From positions 62,001-126,000 of the forward strand of contig NZ_QJRH01000064.1 in the NCBI RefSeq assembly GCF_003254545.1: a DNA stretch of 64,000 bases. The letters run 5' to 3'. Below the pieces are notes generated by a model. It saw only the letters and a program-made list of their open reading frames with translations, had not been told where the DNA came from and ran no database searches. Origin of the DNA: Flavobacterium tistrianum (lineage in GTDB: Bacteria > Bacteroidota > Bacteroidia > Flavobacteriales > Flavobacteriaceae). Position numbers and translations under genes: made by a program. This document shows positions 1 to 9,111 of this stretch, piece after piece; the first letter of the stretch is position 1; each line of letters begins with the position of its first letter.

Positions 1-522
1 GAATTAGAAAAATGTTCTGCAGATTTACAGACAACAGTGGAGAATTTGCTAGACAGCTGTGATCAGAATGCGTTTAATAATCCAGAATTGATTTTAAGCG
101 GATCTGTTTGGAACGGAAATTCACAAGCGGTTTACAAATCATTGTTGGAAGAGTCTGAATATGCAGCATGGATGTATGTTTATGGTTTTAGAGCCAATCA
201 CTTTACAATTAATACCAATGCTTTAAAAGGTTTTAAAACTTTAGAAGAATTGAATAATTTCTTAGAATCTAGCGGATGGGAACTGAATGCTTCTGGAGGA
301 AAAATTAAAGGAACTCCAGAACAGCTTTTGGAACAATCGAGCACATTGGCAGATTTATACGATATTGATTTTGAAGAAGGAACGTTAAAAGTGCCGTCAT
401 GCTATTATGAATTTGCATTGCGTTATCCGATGTCAAACGGAGAATTATATCAAGGTTTTGTGGCTTCATCAGCAGATAAAATATTTGAAAGTACCGATGT
501 AAAGCTTCAAAAAACGTTATAA
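1..522 (+). CDS. hglS: 2-oxoadipate dioxygenase/decarboxylase, DUF1338/HglS family (3' part only)
   Basis: The reading frame is open from the first base of the window, so the N-terminal half lies outside; the GTG at 37 is probably not the real start. The visible 173 residues carry C-terminal signatures of the DUF1338 family: RANHFTIN, GGKIKGTPEQLLEQSS, PSCYYEFALRYP and GFVASSADKIFEST. The His of NHF and the Glu of YYEF correspond to metal ligands of the family as I recall them. Family members (HglS, YdcJ) convert 2-oxoadipate to D-2-hydroxyglutarate and CO2 with Fe(II) and O2, a late step of bacterial lysine catabolism. The next gene, 37 bp downstream, makes 2-aminoadipate, and a D-2-hydroxyglutarate dehydrogenase lies at 13881, which supports this reaction. 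The family call is strong; the substrate is inferred from family and context. Confidence 0.85.
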   Translation, partial: ELEKCSADLQTTVENLLDSCDQNAFNNPELILSGSVWNGNSQAVYKSLLEESEYAAWMYVYGFRANHFTINTNALKGFKTLEELNNFLESSGWELNASGGKIKGTPEQLLEQSSTLADLYDIDFEEGTLKVPSCYYEFALRYPMSNGELYQGFVASSADKIFESTDVKLQKTL

Positions 523-559
523 TATTCATTTAGTATAAAAGAACAACTTAAAAGCCACA

Positions 560-2113
560 ATGACGAATACAGAATTGCAGTTTGGGATAAAAGAAGCTTT
601 AGAGCAATTAAATATAAAAGAAGTTAATAATGGAACTTCGACAGGGCTTAATAATTTTTCGGATGGGGAAATTTTAGAAAGCTACTCGCCAGTAGATGGA
701 AAATTAATTGGAAAGGTTAAAACATCAAGTACAGCTGATTATGAAAAAGTAATGGAATCGGCTACTGATGCTTTTAAACAATTTAGATTAATGCCAGCTC
801 CTCAGCGCGGAGAAATCGTGCGTCAATTTGGAGAAAAATTGCGCAAAAATAAAGAAGCCTTAGGAAAATTGGTTTCTTATGAAATGGGAAAATCACTTCA
901 GGAGGGTTATGGTGAAGTTCAAGAAATGATTGATATCTGTGATTTTGCAGTCGGACTTTCACGTCAGCTGCACGGATTAACAATGCATTCAGAAAGGCCA
1001 GGACACAGAATGTATGAGCAGTACCATTCTCTAGGAGTTGTCGGAATTATTTCGGCATTTAACTTTCCAGTGGCTGTTTGGGCTTGGAATACCGCTCTAG
1101 CGTGGATTTGCGGCGATGTTTGCGTTTGGAAACCTTCAGAAAAAACACCTCTTTGTGCAGTTGCTTGTCAAAATATTATGGCAGAGGTTATAAAAGAAAA
1201 CAATTTGCCTGAAGGAATTTCGTGCTTAATTACAGGAGATTATAAAATTGGTGAATTGCTAACCAATGATAAACGTATTCCGCTAATCTCGGCTACTGGT
1301 TCTACGCGAATGGGTAAAATTGTAGCGCAGGTAGTTGCAGGACGTTTTGGAAAATCGTTACTGGAATTGGGAGGTAACAATGCCATTATTGTAACGCCAG
1401 ATGCAGATATTAAGATGACCGTTATTGGTGCTGTTTTTGGCGCTGTTGGTACAGCAGGACAAAGATGTACTTCTACACGCCGTTTAATCATTCATGAAAG
1501 CATTTATGAAAAAGTTAAAGAAGCTCTGATTTCTGCTTATGGACAATTGCGCATCGGGAATCCTTTAGACGAAAAAAATCATGTAGGACCTCTTATTGAT
1601 AAGCAGGCAGTTGAATTGTATAATGATGCTTTGAAAAAAGTTGTAGAGCAAGGTGGCAAAATTTTGGTTGATGGCGGAGTACTTTCTGGTGATGGATATG
1701 AAAGTGGATGCTATGTAAAACCAGCAATTGCAGAGGCTGATAATTCTTTTGAAATTGTACAGCACGAAACTTTTGCTCCTGTATTATACTTAATAAAATA
1801 TTCAGGAACTGTTGAAGCGGCAATTGAGATGCAAAATGGTGTAATGCAAGGACTTTCTTCTGCAATTATGACAAATAATTTAAGAGAAGCCGAATTATTC
1901 CTGTCTGTTACAGGTTCTGATTGTGGTATTGCAAATGTAAATATAGGAACCTCTGGAGCTGAAATTGGAGGTGCCTTTGGCGGTGAAAAAGAAACTGGTG
2001 GTGGCCGGGAATCTGGATCTGATGCCTGGAAAATTTACATGAGAAGACAAACCAATACAATCAACTATACTACAAGTTTGCCTTTAGCTCAAGGAATAAA
2101 ATTTGACTTGTAA
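560..2113 (+). CDS. amaB: Alpha-aminoadipic semialdehyde (piperideine-6-carboxylate) dehydrogenase, ALDH7 family
   Basis: A 517-residue NAD-dependent aldehyde dehydrogenase of the antiquitin (ALDH7) type. Catalytic Cys303 sits in GTAGQRCTSTRR and general-base Glu269 in LLELGGNNA. The C-terminal stretch NIGTSGAEIGGAFGGEKET followed by GGGRESGSDAWK is the hallmark of this subfamily, including the substrate-carboxylate loop. It oxidises 2-aminoadipate 6-semialdehyde, which is in equilibrium with piperideine-6-carboxylate, to 2-aminoadipate in the cytoplasm; no signal peptide is present. The aldehyde could come from lysine (6-aminotransferase route) or from 5-phosphohydroxylysine (fused enzyme at 11434). 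It follows the 2-oxoadipate dioxygenase closely and is probably co-transcribed with it. The transaminase that links the two (aminoadipate to oxoadipate) is not in the window. Confidence 0.9.
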   Translation: MTNTELQFGIKEALEQLNIKEVNNGTSTGLNNFSDGEILESYSPVDGKLIGKVKTSSTADYEKVMESATDAFKQFRLMPAPQRGEIVRQFGEKLRKNKEALGKLVSYEMGKSLQEGYGEVQEMIDICDFAVGLSRQLHGLTMHSERPGHRMYEQYHSLGVVGIISAFNFPVAVWAWNTALAWICGDVCVWKPSEKTPLCAVACQNIMAEVIKENNLPEGISCLITGDYKIGELLTNDKRIPLISATGSTRMGKIVAQVVAGRFGKSLLELGGNNAIIVTPDADIKMTVIGAVFGAVGTAGQRCTSTRRLIIHESIYEKVKEALISAYGQLRIGNPLDEKNHVGPLIDKQAVELYNDALKKVVEQGGKILVDGGVLSGDGYESGCYVKPAIAEADNSFEIVQHETFAPVLYLIKYSGTVEAAIEMQNGVMQGLSSAIMTNNLREAELFLSVTGSDCGIANVNIGTSGAEIGGAFGGEKETGGGRESGSDAWKIYMRRQTNTINYTTSLPLAQGIKFDL

Positions 2114-2171
2114 ACGCTTTAGAGCCAGCTAAAGCTTAACAAAAAATATCAACGAGAATACTGCATTTTGT

Positions 2172-2198
2172 TTGATAATGTTTTTACGGCATTATCAA
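2172..2198. promoter_or_regulatory. Inverted repeat upstream of SusC pair 1
   Basis: TTGATAATG at 2172-2180 is repeated in inverse as CATTATCAA at 2190-2198, with a 9-nt spacer. It lies 78 bp before the SusC start in the 162-bp gap after the ALDH7 gene. There is no T-run after it, so an operator or 5'-UTR hairpin is more likely than a terminator. A smaller inverted repeat, GCTTTAG/CTAAAGC, sits just upstream at about 2116-2134. No TAnnTTTG box was found in this gap. Confidence 0.35.
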
Positions 2199-2275
2199 GC
2201 AAGATGTATACACATGCAATACAAAAACTAAAAATTAAAAACCTAAAAAAATTACTAACTTAAACCATTACCAAG

Positions 2276-5200
2276 ATGAACAAAAAACTAATTAGGGTAA
2301 TTTACTTTATTCCTCTGCTGTTATGTTTGTGGCTGCCAAACATAAGCTTTGCACAAGCCCAAAAAACTGTTTCAGGAAAAGTTACAGATGATAAAAATAA
2401 TACGCTGCCAGGCGTAAGTATTTCAATCAAAGATTCTAAATACAATGCGGCAACAGACATTGATGGAAATTATACTTTAGTGTATCCTTCGACATTAGCG
2501 AATCCCGTTATTGTTTTTTCATATATGGGATTTACCTCAATTAATCAAGAGATAAACAATCGAGCAGAACTTAATGTAACTATGCAGGAAGAAACCAATA
2601 AGCTGAATGAGGTAGTCATTATTGGTTATGGTACTCAAAAGAAAAGTAATGTTACGGGAGCTATTTCTACTGTCAAGAAAGAAAGCATCGAAACTCGTGC
2701 TACAACTAGTCCAGCTGAAGCGCTTCAGGGCTTGGTTGCTGGGGTCAATGTACAAAAAAGCGGCGGTGTTGCTGGAGCTTCTGTAAGCGTAAAAATCCGT
2801 GGAGTAAATACCTTTGGCGCAACAGAACCACTTTATATCATTGACGGTTTTCAAGGTTCTATTAACACTGTAAATCCAACCAATATAGAATCTATAGAGG
2901 TTCTTAAGGATGGCGCTGCAGCTGCAATTTACGGATCTGTCGCTGCTAATGGTGTAATTATCGTAACGACTAAAAATGGACAAAAAGAAGGCGTAAAAGT
3001 AGATTTTAGTTCTTTTTTAAGCATTACAAATCCAGCAAAAACATTAGATATGCTAGATGCTGATGGCTATAAAACTGTTAACAAAAGAATGTACGATGAA
3101 TACAATAAATATGCAACTTCACCAAAACCACTTCCAGCTTATATTACAGCACCATCTGATGTAAATACAGATTGGCAGGACGAAGTTTTCCGTTCAGGAC
3201 TTACACAAAACTATGGCTTAGGTATTCAAGGAAGACAAGGTGATTTTAAATTTGCATTGTACGGAAATTACGTAAAGCAAAAAGGTATCGTAATTGACAA
3301 CGAATTTGCACAGCAAACAGGTAGTGCCAGAGTTAGTTTCAAAAAATCAATTTTTGATATCGATGGAAAAATGGCTTACATGGGAACGCAAAATGCATTG
3401 CCAAATTTCCAGTTAAAAGAAGTATATACCATGGCTCCTTTGGTTCCTGTTTATGACGATACAGAGGAATACGGTTTCGGACTAGCAAATAAAAATGGTT
3501 TGCCTGCAGGAACAAATCCAGTTGCAGAAGAGCATTTCAAGAAAAGCAATGATATCGGACAGGACATAACGGCAAATATTTCGGCGACAGCAAACATTGC
3601 GCCTTGGTTAAAATACAAACTGGCTTATTCTTACCGTGTAAAAAACAACCAACAGACTGCACATTTTCCCCCATATATTGCAAATCCAAAAGAAGTGCAT
3701 CTTTATCCAATGCATACAGAGTTAAGAACGACTTGGAATGAACAGATTTTAGATAATATTATCACTATAGATAAAACTTTCGGAAAACATGTTTTTGGTT
3801 TAATGTTGGGTAATACCTTTAACAGTCAGGCATCAAATTGGAATCAAGTAAGTGTTGAAGGAAAAACAACAGATTATACTGTAGAAAATGGGCAGCTAGT
3901 TTCTATTGATCGTCCATCAGGATTTCTTGATCCTGGTTTTGAAACAATTGGTGCGGGAAGAGGAGGAACCTATTCTGCTGATGGTTCAAAATTTGAATAT
4001 AACAGAGTATCGTTCTTTAGCAGGTTAAACTATTCATACAATGATCGTTACTTACTTCAGGTAACAGTTAGAAAAGATGGTTCTTCTAAATTTGGAGAAG
4101 ATAGCCGTTGGGGAACTTTCCCGTCTATTGCTTTAGGATGGAAAATTGAACAAGAAGATTTCTTCCCAAAAGATATGATCCTTTCTACTTTAAAATTGCG
4201 TGCAAGCTGGGGACAATTGGGTAACGAAGCAGCTTTAGGATATTATTCTGCAAATACATTAATCAAAACAGGCAATTCTTTAGGAAACGGTTATGTTCAG
4301 GGTATAGGAAGCAATCCTTGGCCAGGAAGTATTGCAACAGCATTAGAAAATAGAAATCTGCAATGGGAAACTACAGATTCTAAAAATATCGGTTTAGATT
4401 ATACGCTTTTGAATGGAAAAATTAGCGGATCTATGAATTACTACTACAATGTAACAGACAACTTGTTGATTACAAAAAAACTAGCTCCATCTGCTGGAAT
4501 TGATGATCCCGTTCTTAACGTAGGTAAAATTAGCAATAGAGGATTTGAGTTTGAAGTAAATTACCGCGATCAAGTAAATGAATTTAAGTACAATGCAGGA
4601 TTAAATCTTACGACGCTTAAAAATAAAGTAGAAGAATTGGCTAATGACGGTCAAACTATTTATGGTGAAGGATTAAAATACGGAGCCGAGCACTTTCCAA
4701 CACAGGCGCGTGTAGGAAGTCCAATCAGCGGATTCTATTTGTATCAAACAGATGGTATTTTCCAGTCAGTAGCAGAAGTAGCAGCGCACAGTAAAAACGG
4801 TGTTTTATTACAGCCAAATGCACAGCCTGGAGATATTCGTTTTAAAGATTTGAACGGAGACGGTGTTATAGACGAAAATGATAAAGCGTATTCTGGGACA
4901 GGATTGCCAAAACTAGAAGTAAACCTTAGTTTAGGTGCTAGTTATAAAGGATTTGACTTTTCAGCATTGATAGGAAGCGGATGGGGCAATAAATTATATA
5001 ACGGAAACAGATATTTTTATGAGTCTATGAATGCTGGAACAAATATGTTGGCTTCTACATTAAATTCTTGGACACCAGAAAATCATAGTAATATTCCGCG
5101 TGCCGTATTGCAGGATCCTAACGGAAACAGCCGCGAATCAGATCGTTTTCTTGAAAGCGGAGATTTTATCAGAATGCGCCAATTGCAATTAGGATATACT

Positions 5201-5398
5201 ATACCAAGCAAAATGTTAGGTAAAGCAAAAATCGACAAACTTAGATTTTATGTAAGTGCCGAAAACTTGTTTACTATCACCAATTATTCAGGAATTGATC
5301 CAGAATTCTCACGTAGTTCGGTAGTTAACACAGGTGTTGACCGTTTTGTTTATCCATTTACAAGATCATTTGTTTCTGGAGTTCAGTATATATTTTAA
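2276..5398 (+). CDS. SusC/RagA-type TonB-linked outer-membrane transporter (pair 1)
   Basis: A 1040-residue protein with an N-terminal signal peptide ending near NISFAQAQ. It has a CarboxypepD_reg-like beta-sandwich (about residues 30-110, with LPGVSISIKDSK and DIDGNYTL), then the TonB-box and plug region (EVVIIGYGTQKKSNVTGAIS, IRGVNTF, YIIDGF, IEVLKDGAAAAIYGSVAANGVIIVTTK), then a large beta-barrel ending in aromatic F (GVQYIF). Such proteins import oligosaccharides or peptides across the outer membrane with a SusD partner, powered by TonB. The partner starts 22 bp downstream, and GH63 and GH42 enzymes follow. I infer a glycan or glycopeptide substrate, possibly glucosyl-galactosyl-hydroxylysine material. 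Family call certain, substrate unproven. Confidence 0.93.
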   Translation: MNKKLIRVIYFIPLLLCLWLPNISFAQAQKTVSGKVTDDKNNTLPGVSISIKDSKYNAATDIDGNYTLVYPSTLANPVIVFSYMGFTSINQEINNRAELNVTMQEETNKLNEVVIIGYGTQKKSNVTGAISTVKKESIETRATTSPAEALQGLVAGVNVQKSGGVAGASVSVKIRGVNTFGATEPLYIIDGFQGSINTVNPTNIESIEVLKDGAAAAIYGSVAANGVIIVTTKNGQKEGVKVDFSSFLSITNPAKTLDMLDADGYKTVNKRMYDEYNKYATSPKPLPAYITAPSDVNTDWQDEVFRSGLTQNYGLGIQGRQGDFKFALYGNYVKQKGIVIDNEFAQQTGSARVSFKKSIFDIDGKMAYMGTQNALPNFQLKEVYTMAPLVPVYDDTEEYGFGLANKNGLPAGTNPVAEEHFKKSNDIGQDITANISATANIAPWLKYKLAYSYRVKNNQQTAHFPPYIANPKEVHLYPMHTELRTTWNEQILDNIITIDKTFGKHVFGLMLGNTFNSQASNWNQVSVEGKTTDYTVENGQLVSIDRPSGFLDPGFETIGAGRGGTYSADGSKFEYNRVSFFSRLNYSYNDRYLLQVTVRKDGSSKFGEDSRWGTFPSIALGWKIEQEDFFPKDMILSTLKLRASWGQLGNEAALGYYSANTLIKTGNSLGNGYVQGIGSNPWPGSIATALENRNLQWETTDSKNIGLDYTLLNGKISGSMNYYYNVTDNLLITKKLAPSAGIDDPVLNVGKISNRGFEFEVNYRDQVNEFKYNAGLNLTTLKNKVEELANDGQTIYGEGLKYGAEHFPTQARVGSPISGFYLYQTDGIFQSVAEVAAHSKNGVLLQPNAQPGDIRFKDLNGDGVIDENDKAYSGTGLPKLEVNLSLGASYKGFDFSALIGSGWGNKLYNGNRYFYESMNAGTNMLASTLNSWTPENHSNIPRAVLQDPNGNSRESDRFLESGDFIRMRQLQLGYTIPSKMLGKAKIDKLRFYVSAENLFTITNYSGIDPEFSRSSVVNTGVDRFVYPFTRSFVSGVQYIF

Positions 5399-5420
5399 TT
5401 CTATTTAATAAGACATTATC

Positions 5421-6920
5421 ATGAAAAAGATATTTTTAATAGTATCCGCTATAGGTTTATTCACTTTTGCAAGCTGTGATGACTACTTGGATAAACAATC
5501 TCCAGATGAACTTACATCAGATAATTTCTGGAGAAATAAAGCTGATGCGGAATCTGCTTTAGCGTCAACTTATTCGCAATTAGAATGCGCTGTTGATGAA
5601 TGGGCTTTCGCCGAAGTAAAATGGCCGGTTGAAGCGTATCGCGAAGACATAAACGAATTAGGAAGCGATGCATTGAACTACCAAAACTGGGTAGAACTTT
5701 CGACTTTTACCTATACAAACGGAAACAGCCAGTTTACCAGCTATTGGAAGATTAACTACAGAGGAATTAGTAATGCCAATCAGGTTATAGATAAATTGCC
5801 ACAGGTTCCTGCATCAAAAATAAGCGATGAAGACCGTAAACAAATTGAAGCAGAAGCTCGTTTTTTACGTGCCTATTATCACATGAAATTGATTCTAAAC
5901 TGGGATAAAATTTATATCAGAAATAAATATGTTACTAAAGAAAGTGATTTAAATATTCCATTGTCAAGTCGTGCAGAAGCTTGGGATTTTATTACGAGCG
6001 AATTTAAAGCTGTAGCAGCTATTTTGCCTGCAAAACAATCTGCAGATAAAACAGGACGCGCAACAAGCGGTGCAGCAAACAGTTATTTAGGATTTGCTTA
6101 TTTGACAAGGTCTTATGAAGAAGCATCTCAAAAACAAGCTTTCCTTAATGAAGCGCTTACTGCATTTAGCAAAGTGCAAGGATATGAGCTTGTTAAAGAT
6201 TACGTGTCTATGTTCGACGGAACAACCAAAAACACTAAAGAATCGATTTTTGAACTTCAGTTTTCAGAAACTACAGCAAACGGAGCGTTCTACCGAAATG
6301 CACTTCACTACTGGATGGCAGCGGCTGAGCTTGGCGGATGGGACGAAATTCTTCCAAGTGCAATGCTTGTAAATGAATTCAAAAAAGAAGGAAAAATTGC
6401 GACTACCGGAAACTACGATTCACGTTTATACAGCACGATTTTCTTCAAAGATCCATATTTTAATGATACTAATAATCCATTAGTATTAGGAACAACATAC
6501 GATGATAAATTTGGAGATACAGACAAACCAGTGTACCGTAAATTTATTCCAAGCACGCAAGAAAAAATGGATCAGGAATTTACAGCAATTAACATTCCTT
6601 TAATGCGTTACTCAAATGTATTATTGATGCAGGCTGAAGCTCTAAATGAATTAGGACGTCCAGGTGAAGCAATTCCCTACATCAACAAAGTTCGCGCTAG
6701 AGCCGATATGCCAGCAATGACTGGAACAACTGTAGCTCAGGTAAAAGCGCAAATCGAGCACGAAAGAATTTTAGAATTCCCTCTTGAAAATTTCCGTTTT
6801 TACGATTTACGCCGTTGGGGCAAAACAAAAGAAGCTCTTGATGCTGTTGGACGTACAGGATTTGATGTAGCAAAAAACAACTTTTACCCAATTCCATTGA
6901 CAGAATTACAAACGAATTAA
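5421..6920 (+). CDS. SusD/RagB-family surface lipoprotein (pair 1)
   Basis: A 499-residue SusD-like substrate-binding lipoprotein. The signal peptide MKKIFLIVSAIGLFTFASC ends in a lipobox with the lipidated Cys at residue 19. SusD features follow: YLDKQSPDELTSDNFWRNKADAE at the mature N terminus, the helical TPR region around ARFLRAYYHMKLILNWDKI, and the C-terminal block IEHERILEFPLENFRFYDLRRWGK typical of the family. It should cap the SusC barrel encoded 22 bp upstream and capture substrate at the cell surface. A terminator hairpin follows at 6946, so the two genes are probably a bicistronic unit ahead of the secreted glycosidases. Confidence 0.93.
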   Translation: MKKIFLIVSAIGLFTFASCDDYLDKQSPDELTSDNFWRNKADAESALASTYSQLECAVDEWAFAEVKWPVEAYREDINELGSDALNYQNWVELSTFTYTNGNSQFTSYWKINYRGISNANQVIDKLPQVPASKISDEDRKQIEAEARFLRAYYHMKLILNWDKIYIRNKYVTKESDLNIPLSSRAEAWDFITSEFKAVAAILPAKQSADKTGRATSGAANSYLGFAYLTRSYEEASQKQAFLNEALTAFSKVQGYELVKDYVSMFDGTTKNTKESIFELQFSETTANGAFYRNALHYWMAAAELGGWDEILPSAMLVNEFKKEGKIATTGNYDSRLYSTIFFKDPYFNDTNNPLVLGTTYDDKFGDTDKPVYRKFIPSTQEKMDQEFTAINIPLMRYSNVLLMQAEALNELGRPGEAIPYINKVRARADMPAMTGTTVAQVKAQIEHERILEFPLENFRFYDLRRWGKTKEALDAVGRTGFDVAKNNFYPIPLTELQTN

Positions 6921-6945
6921 TTCTCAAAATGATTTAAATATTTGA

Positions 6946-6977
6946 AAAGAATAGCCTATATTTCTTGGCTATTCTTT
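6946..6977 (+). terminator. Rho-independent terminator after SusD (pair 1)
   Basis: An 11-bp perfect stem, AAAGAATAGCC at 6946-6956 and GGCTATTCTTT at 6967-6977, with a 10-nt loop and a T-rich tail running to 6979. It lies 26 bp after the SusD stop codon. Confidence 0.8.
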
Positions 6978-7056
6978 TTATCTAAAGATATTGGTCTTCT
7001 CAGTGAAATGAGCTGACCTCTAGCTATATAATAACACAACACAAAACTGACACGAC

Positions 7057-9063
7057 ATGAGCAAAAAGAAAATATTTTTTATTCTTTCATTCCTCTTTCT
7101 AATACAATCAGGTTGGTCTCAAAAAAGCTTTCCAAATTTAGAATCTGCTAAAAATAGCATTAATTATAAAGGAAATCCAGCAAACGCAACAGACAGAAAA
7201 CCATTAGCATTCTCAGATAAAGGTGCTTGGTTTGGATTTGGATTTTTAGAGGGTTCAAATGTTCAGGCAGGATTTTCAGGACCATTTTTAATGACAGAAC
7301 AAAATGGAGTATGGTTAAGTCCATCATTTGTTTCACTAGAATTAAAAGACGAGAACAAGCAAAATATCATCGACTGGAAAAGTTCAATGGTTACGCAAAA
7401 CAGTTTCAACAGCCATTTAGAACAACAATTTAAAAATGACAAATTAGAAGTAAAACAGCAATTGGTGTTTTTATCAGGCCATTCGGCTTTGCAAAAAACA
7501 AACATTACAAACAAAAGCACAAAATCAATCACTATTTTCCCTTCTTATAATGCGTCTCTTTTTTTAGATGATTTACAATTGTCTAATGAAAAAAACACTT
7601 TAAAAATTGTTTCTGCAAAAAGCACTGCAGTAGGATATATTCAGTTTTTAAAATCAAATCCTGAGATTGAAATTACGAAACAAGGATTCAAATCACAGAC
7701 AGAAAAATTGGTTTTAAAACCAAATGAAACTAAAGAAATTGTAGTTTCACAAAGCTTCATTTTTCCGCAGTATTCTTGGAAAACAGAAAATGAAACGATA
7801 CAAAAAACGGTATTTACTACACTGTTAAACAACACACAAAAAGAAAAAGAAAAACTGTTGGCAGACCTTATTGCCAAAAAGAAAAATATTTACAAAGATC
7901 AGATTTATTCAGATTTTGCAGCAAAATTGGTATTGACTTTACAAAACAATACAAGAATTGCAGCAGAAGGATTAAAACACGGAGGTCTTTTCCCGAGTTA
8001 TAATTACGAATGGTTTCACGGTTTTTGGGCTTGGGACAGCTGGAAGCATGCTGTTGCAGTAGCGAATTATGATACTGAATTGGCCAAAAATCAAATGCGT
8101 GCTTTGTTTGATTATCAGGATCCAAATGGTTTTATCCCTGATTGTATCTATAGAAATAATCTTCTTGAAGAAAACAATTATAGAAATACAAAAGCGCCTC
8201 TTGCAGCTTGGGCAATCTGGAAGATTTATGAAAAAACGAAAGATGCTGATTTCATAAAAGAGTTTTACCCAAAGCTTACATTATATCATAACTGGTGGTA
8301 CAAAGAACGCGATCATGATCAAGATGGTTTATGTGAATTTGGTTCAACAGATGGAACTGTAATCGCTGCAAAATGGGAAAGCGGAATGGACAATGCTGTT
8401 CGTTTTGATGATAGCAAAATATTGAAAAATGGTGAAAAAGCGTATTCGTTAGATCAGGAAAGTGTTGATTTAAATTCATTTTTATTTGCTGAGAAAAATT
8501 ATCTCAGCAAAATGGCAACAGTTTTAAAATTAACTGAAGAAGCTAAAAAATGGAAGGATGAAAGCGAAGTATTAAAACTGAAAATTCAGAAGCAATTTTG
8601 GGATGAAACAACAGGCTGGTTTTATGACACGACAATTGACGGCAAAACATTGATAAAAGCAATGGGATGCGAAGGTTATTGTCCTATTTGGGCAGAAGTT
8701 GCTACTGCAGAACAAGCTAAATCAGCAAAAAATAATATGATTGATCCAGCTAGTCTAAACACTTTTGTGCCTTTGCCAACATTGGCTGCCAATCACCCAA
8801 AGTTTAAACCAGAAGGCGGATATTGGAGAGGACCTATTTGGCTTGATCAAAGTTATTTTGGTATTAACGGATTGGAAAAATACGGTTACAAAAAAGAAGC
8901 AAATGAACTAGCACATAAACTGATGCATAATGCTGAAGGTGCTTTAGACAAAGGGACTACCATAAGAGAAAACTATCAGCCTGTAACGGGAAAAGGATTA
9001 GAAGCTTTTAATTTCAGCTGGTCGGCTTCACATTATTTAATGCTGCTTTTAGAAGATGAATAA
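7057..9063 (+). CDS. Secreted GH63-family (YgjK-like) alpha-glucosidase
   Basis: A 668-residue protein with a signal peptide (MSKKKIFFILSFLFLIQSGW, then SQ). An N-terminal beta-rich domain (about 30-270) is followed by an (alpha/alpha)6 barrel. GH63 signatures: FHGFWAWDSWKHAVAVA, KWESGMDNAVRFDD (candidate acid Asp445), EGGYWRGPIWLDQSYFGING, and IRENYQPVTGKG (candidate base Glu638) followed by FNFSWSASHYL. GH63 enzymes are inverting exo-alpha-glucosidases. From memory, E. coli YgjK of this family accepts Glc-alpha-1,2-Gal, which is the disaccharide on collagen hydroxylysine. With a GH42 beta-galactosidase 48 bp downstream and a hydroxylysine-kinase-like fusion after that, removal of the outer glucose from Glc-Gal-hydroxylysine is the most economical reading. 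Family call good, specificity inferred. Confidence 0.82.
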   Translation: MSKKKIFFILSFLFLIQSGWSQKSFPNLESAKNSINYKGNPANATDRKPLAFSDKGAWFGFGFLEGSNVQAGFSGPFLMTEQNGVWLSPSFVSLELKDENKQNIIDWKSSMVTQNSFNSHLEQQFKNDKLEVKQQLVFLSGHSALQKTNITNKSTKSITIFPSYNASLFLDDLQLSNEKNTLKIVSAKSTAVGYIQFLKSNPEIEITKQGFKSQTEKLVLKPNETKEIVVSQSFIFPQYSWKTENETIQKTVFTTLLNNTQKEKEKLLADLIAKKKNIYKDQIYSDFAAKLVLTLQNNTRIAAEGLKHGGLFPSYNYEWFHGFWAWDSWKHAVAVANYDTELAKNQMRALFDYQDPNGFIPDCIYRNNLLEENNYRNTKAPLAAWAIWKIYEKTKDADFIKEFYPKLTLYHNWWYKERDHDQDGLCEFGSTDGTVIAAKWESGMDNAVRFDDSKILKNGEKAYSLDQESVDLNSFLFAEKNYLSKMATVLKLTEEAKKWKDESEVLKLKIQKQFWDETTGWFYDTTIDGKTLIKAMGCEGYCPIWAEVATAEQAKSAKNNMIDPASLNTFVPLPTLAANHPKFKPEGGYWRGPIWLDQSYFGINGLEKYGYKKEANELAHKLMHNAEGALDKGTTIRENYQPVTGKGLEAFNFSWSASHYLMLLLEDE

Positions 9064-9111
9064 TTTGAATTTAACTATTCAATTTAATAACGAATACAAG
9101 AACAACTAACT

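Noticed and set aside
2174..2188. GATAATGTTTTTACG before SusC pair 1 as a regulon element
   Set aside because: Fewer than 10 positions match, and no -7 box lies 22 bp after it; the sequence is better explained as one arm of an inverted repeat.
2537..2983. A 148-codon antisense frame in SusC pair 1
   Set aside because: It lies opposite the conserved plug domain of SusC; composition is Ser/Cys/Phe-rich as expected from an antisense frame.
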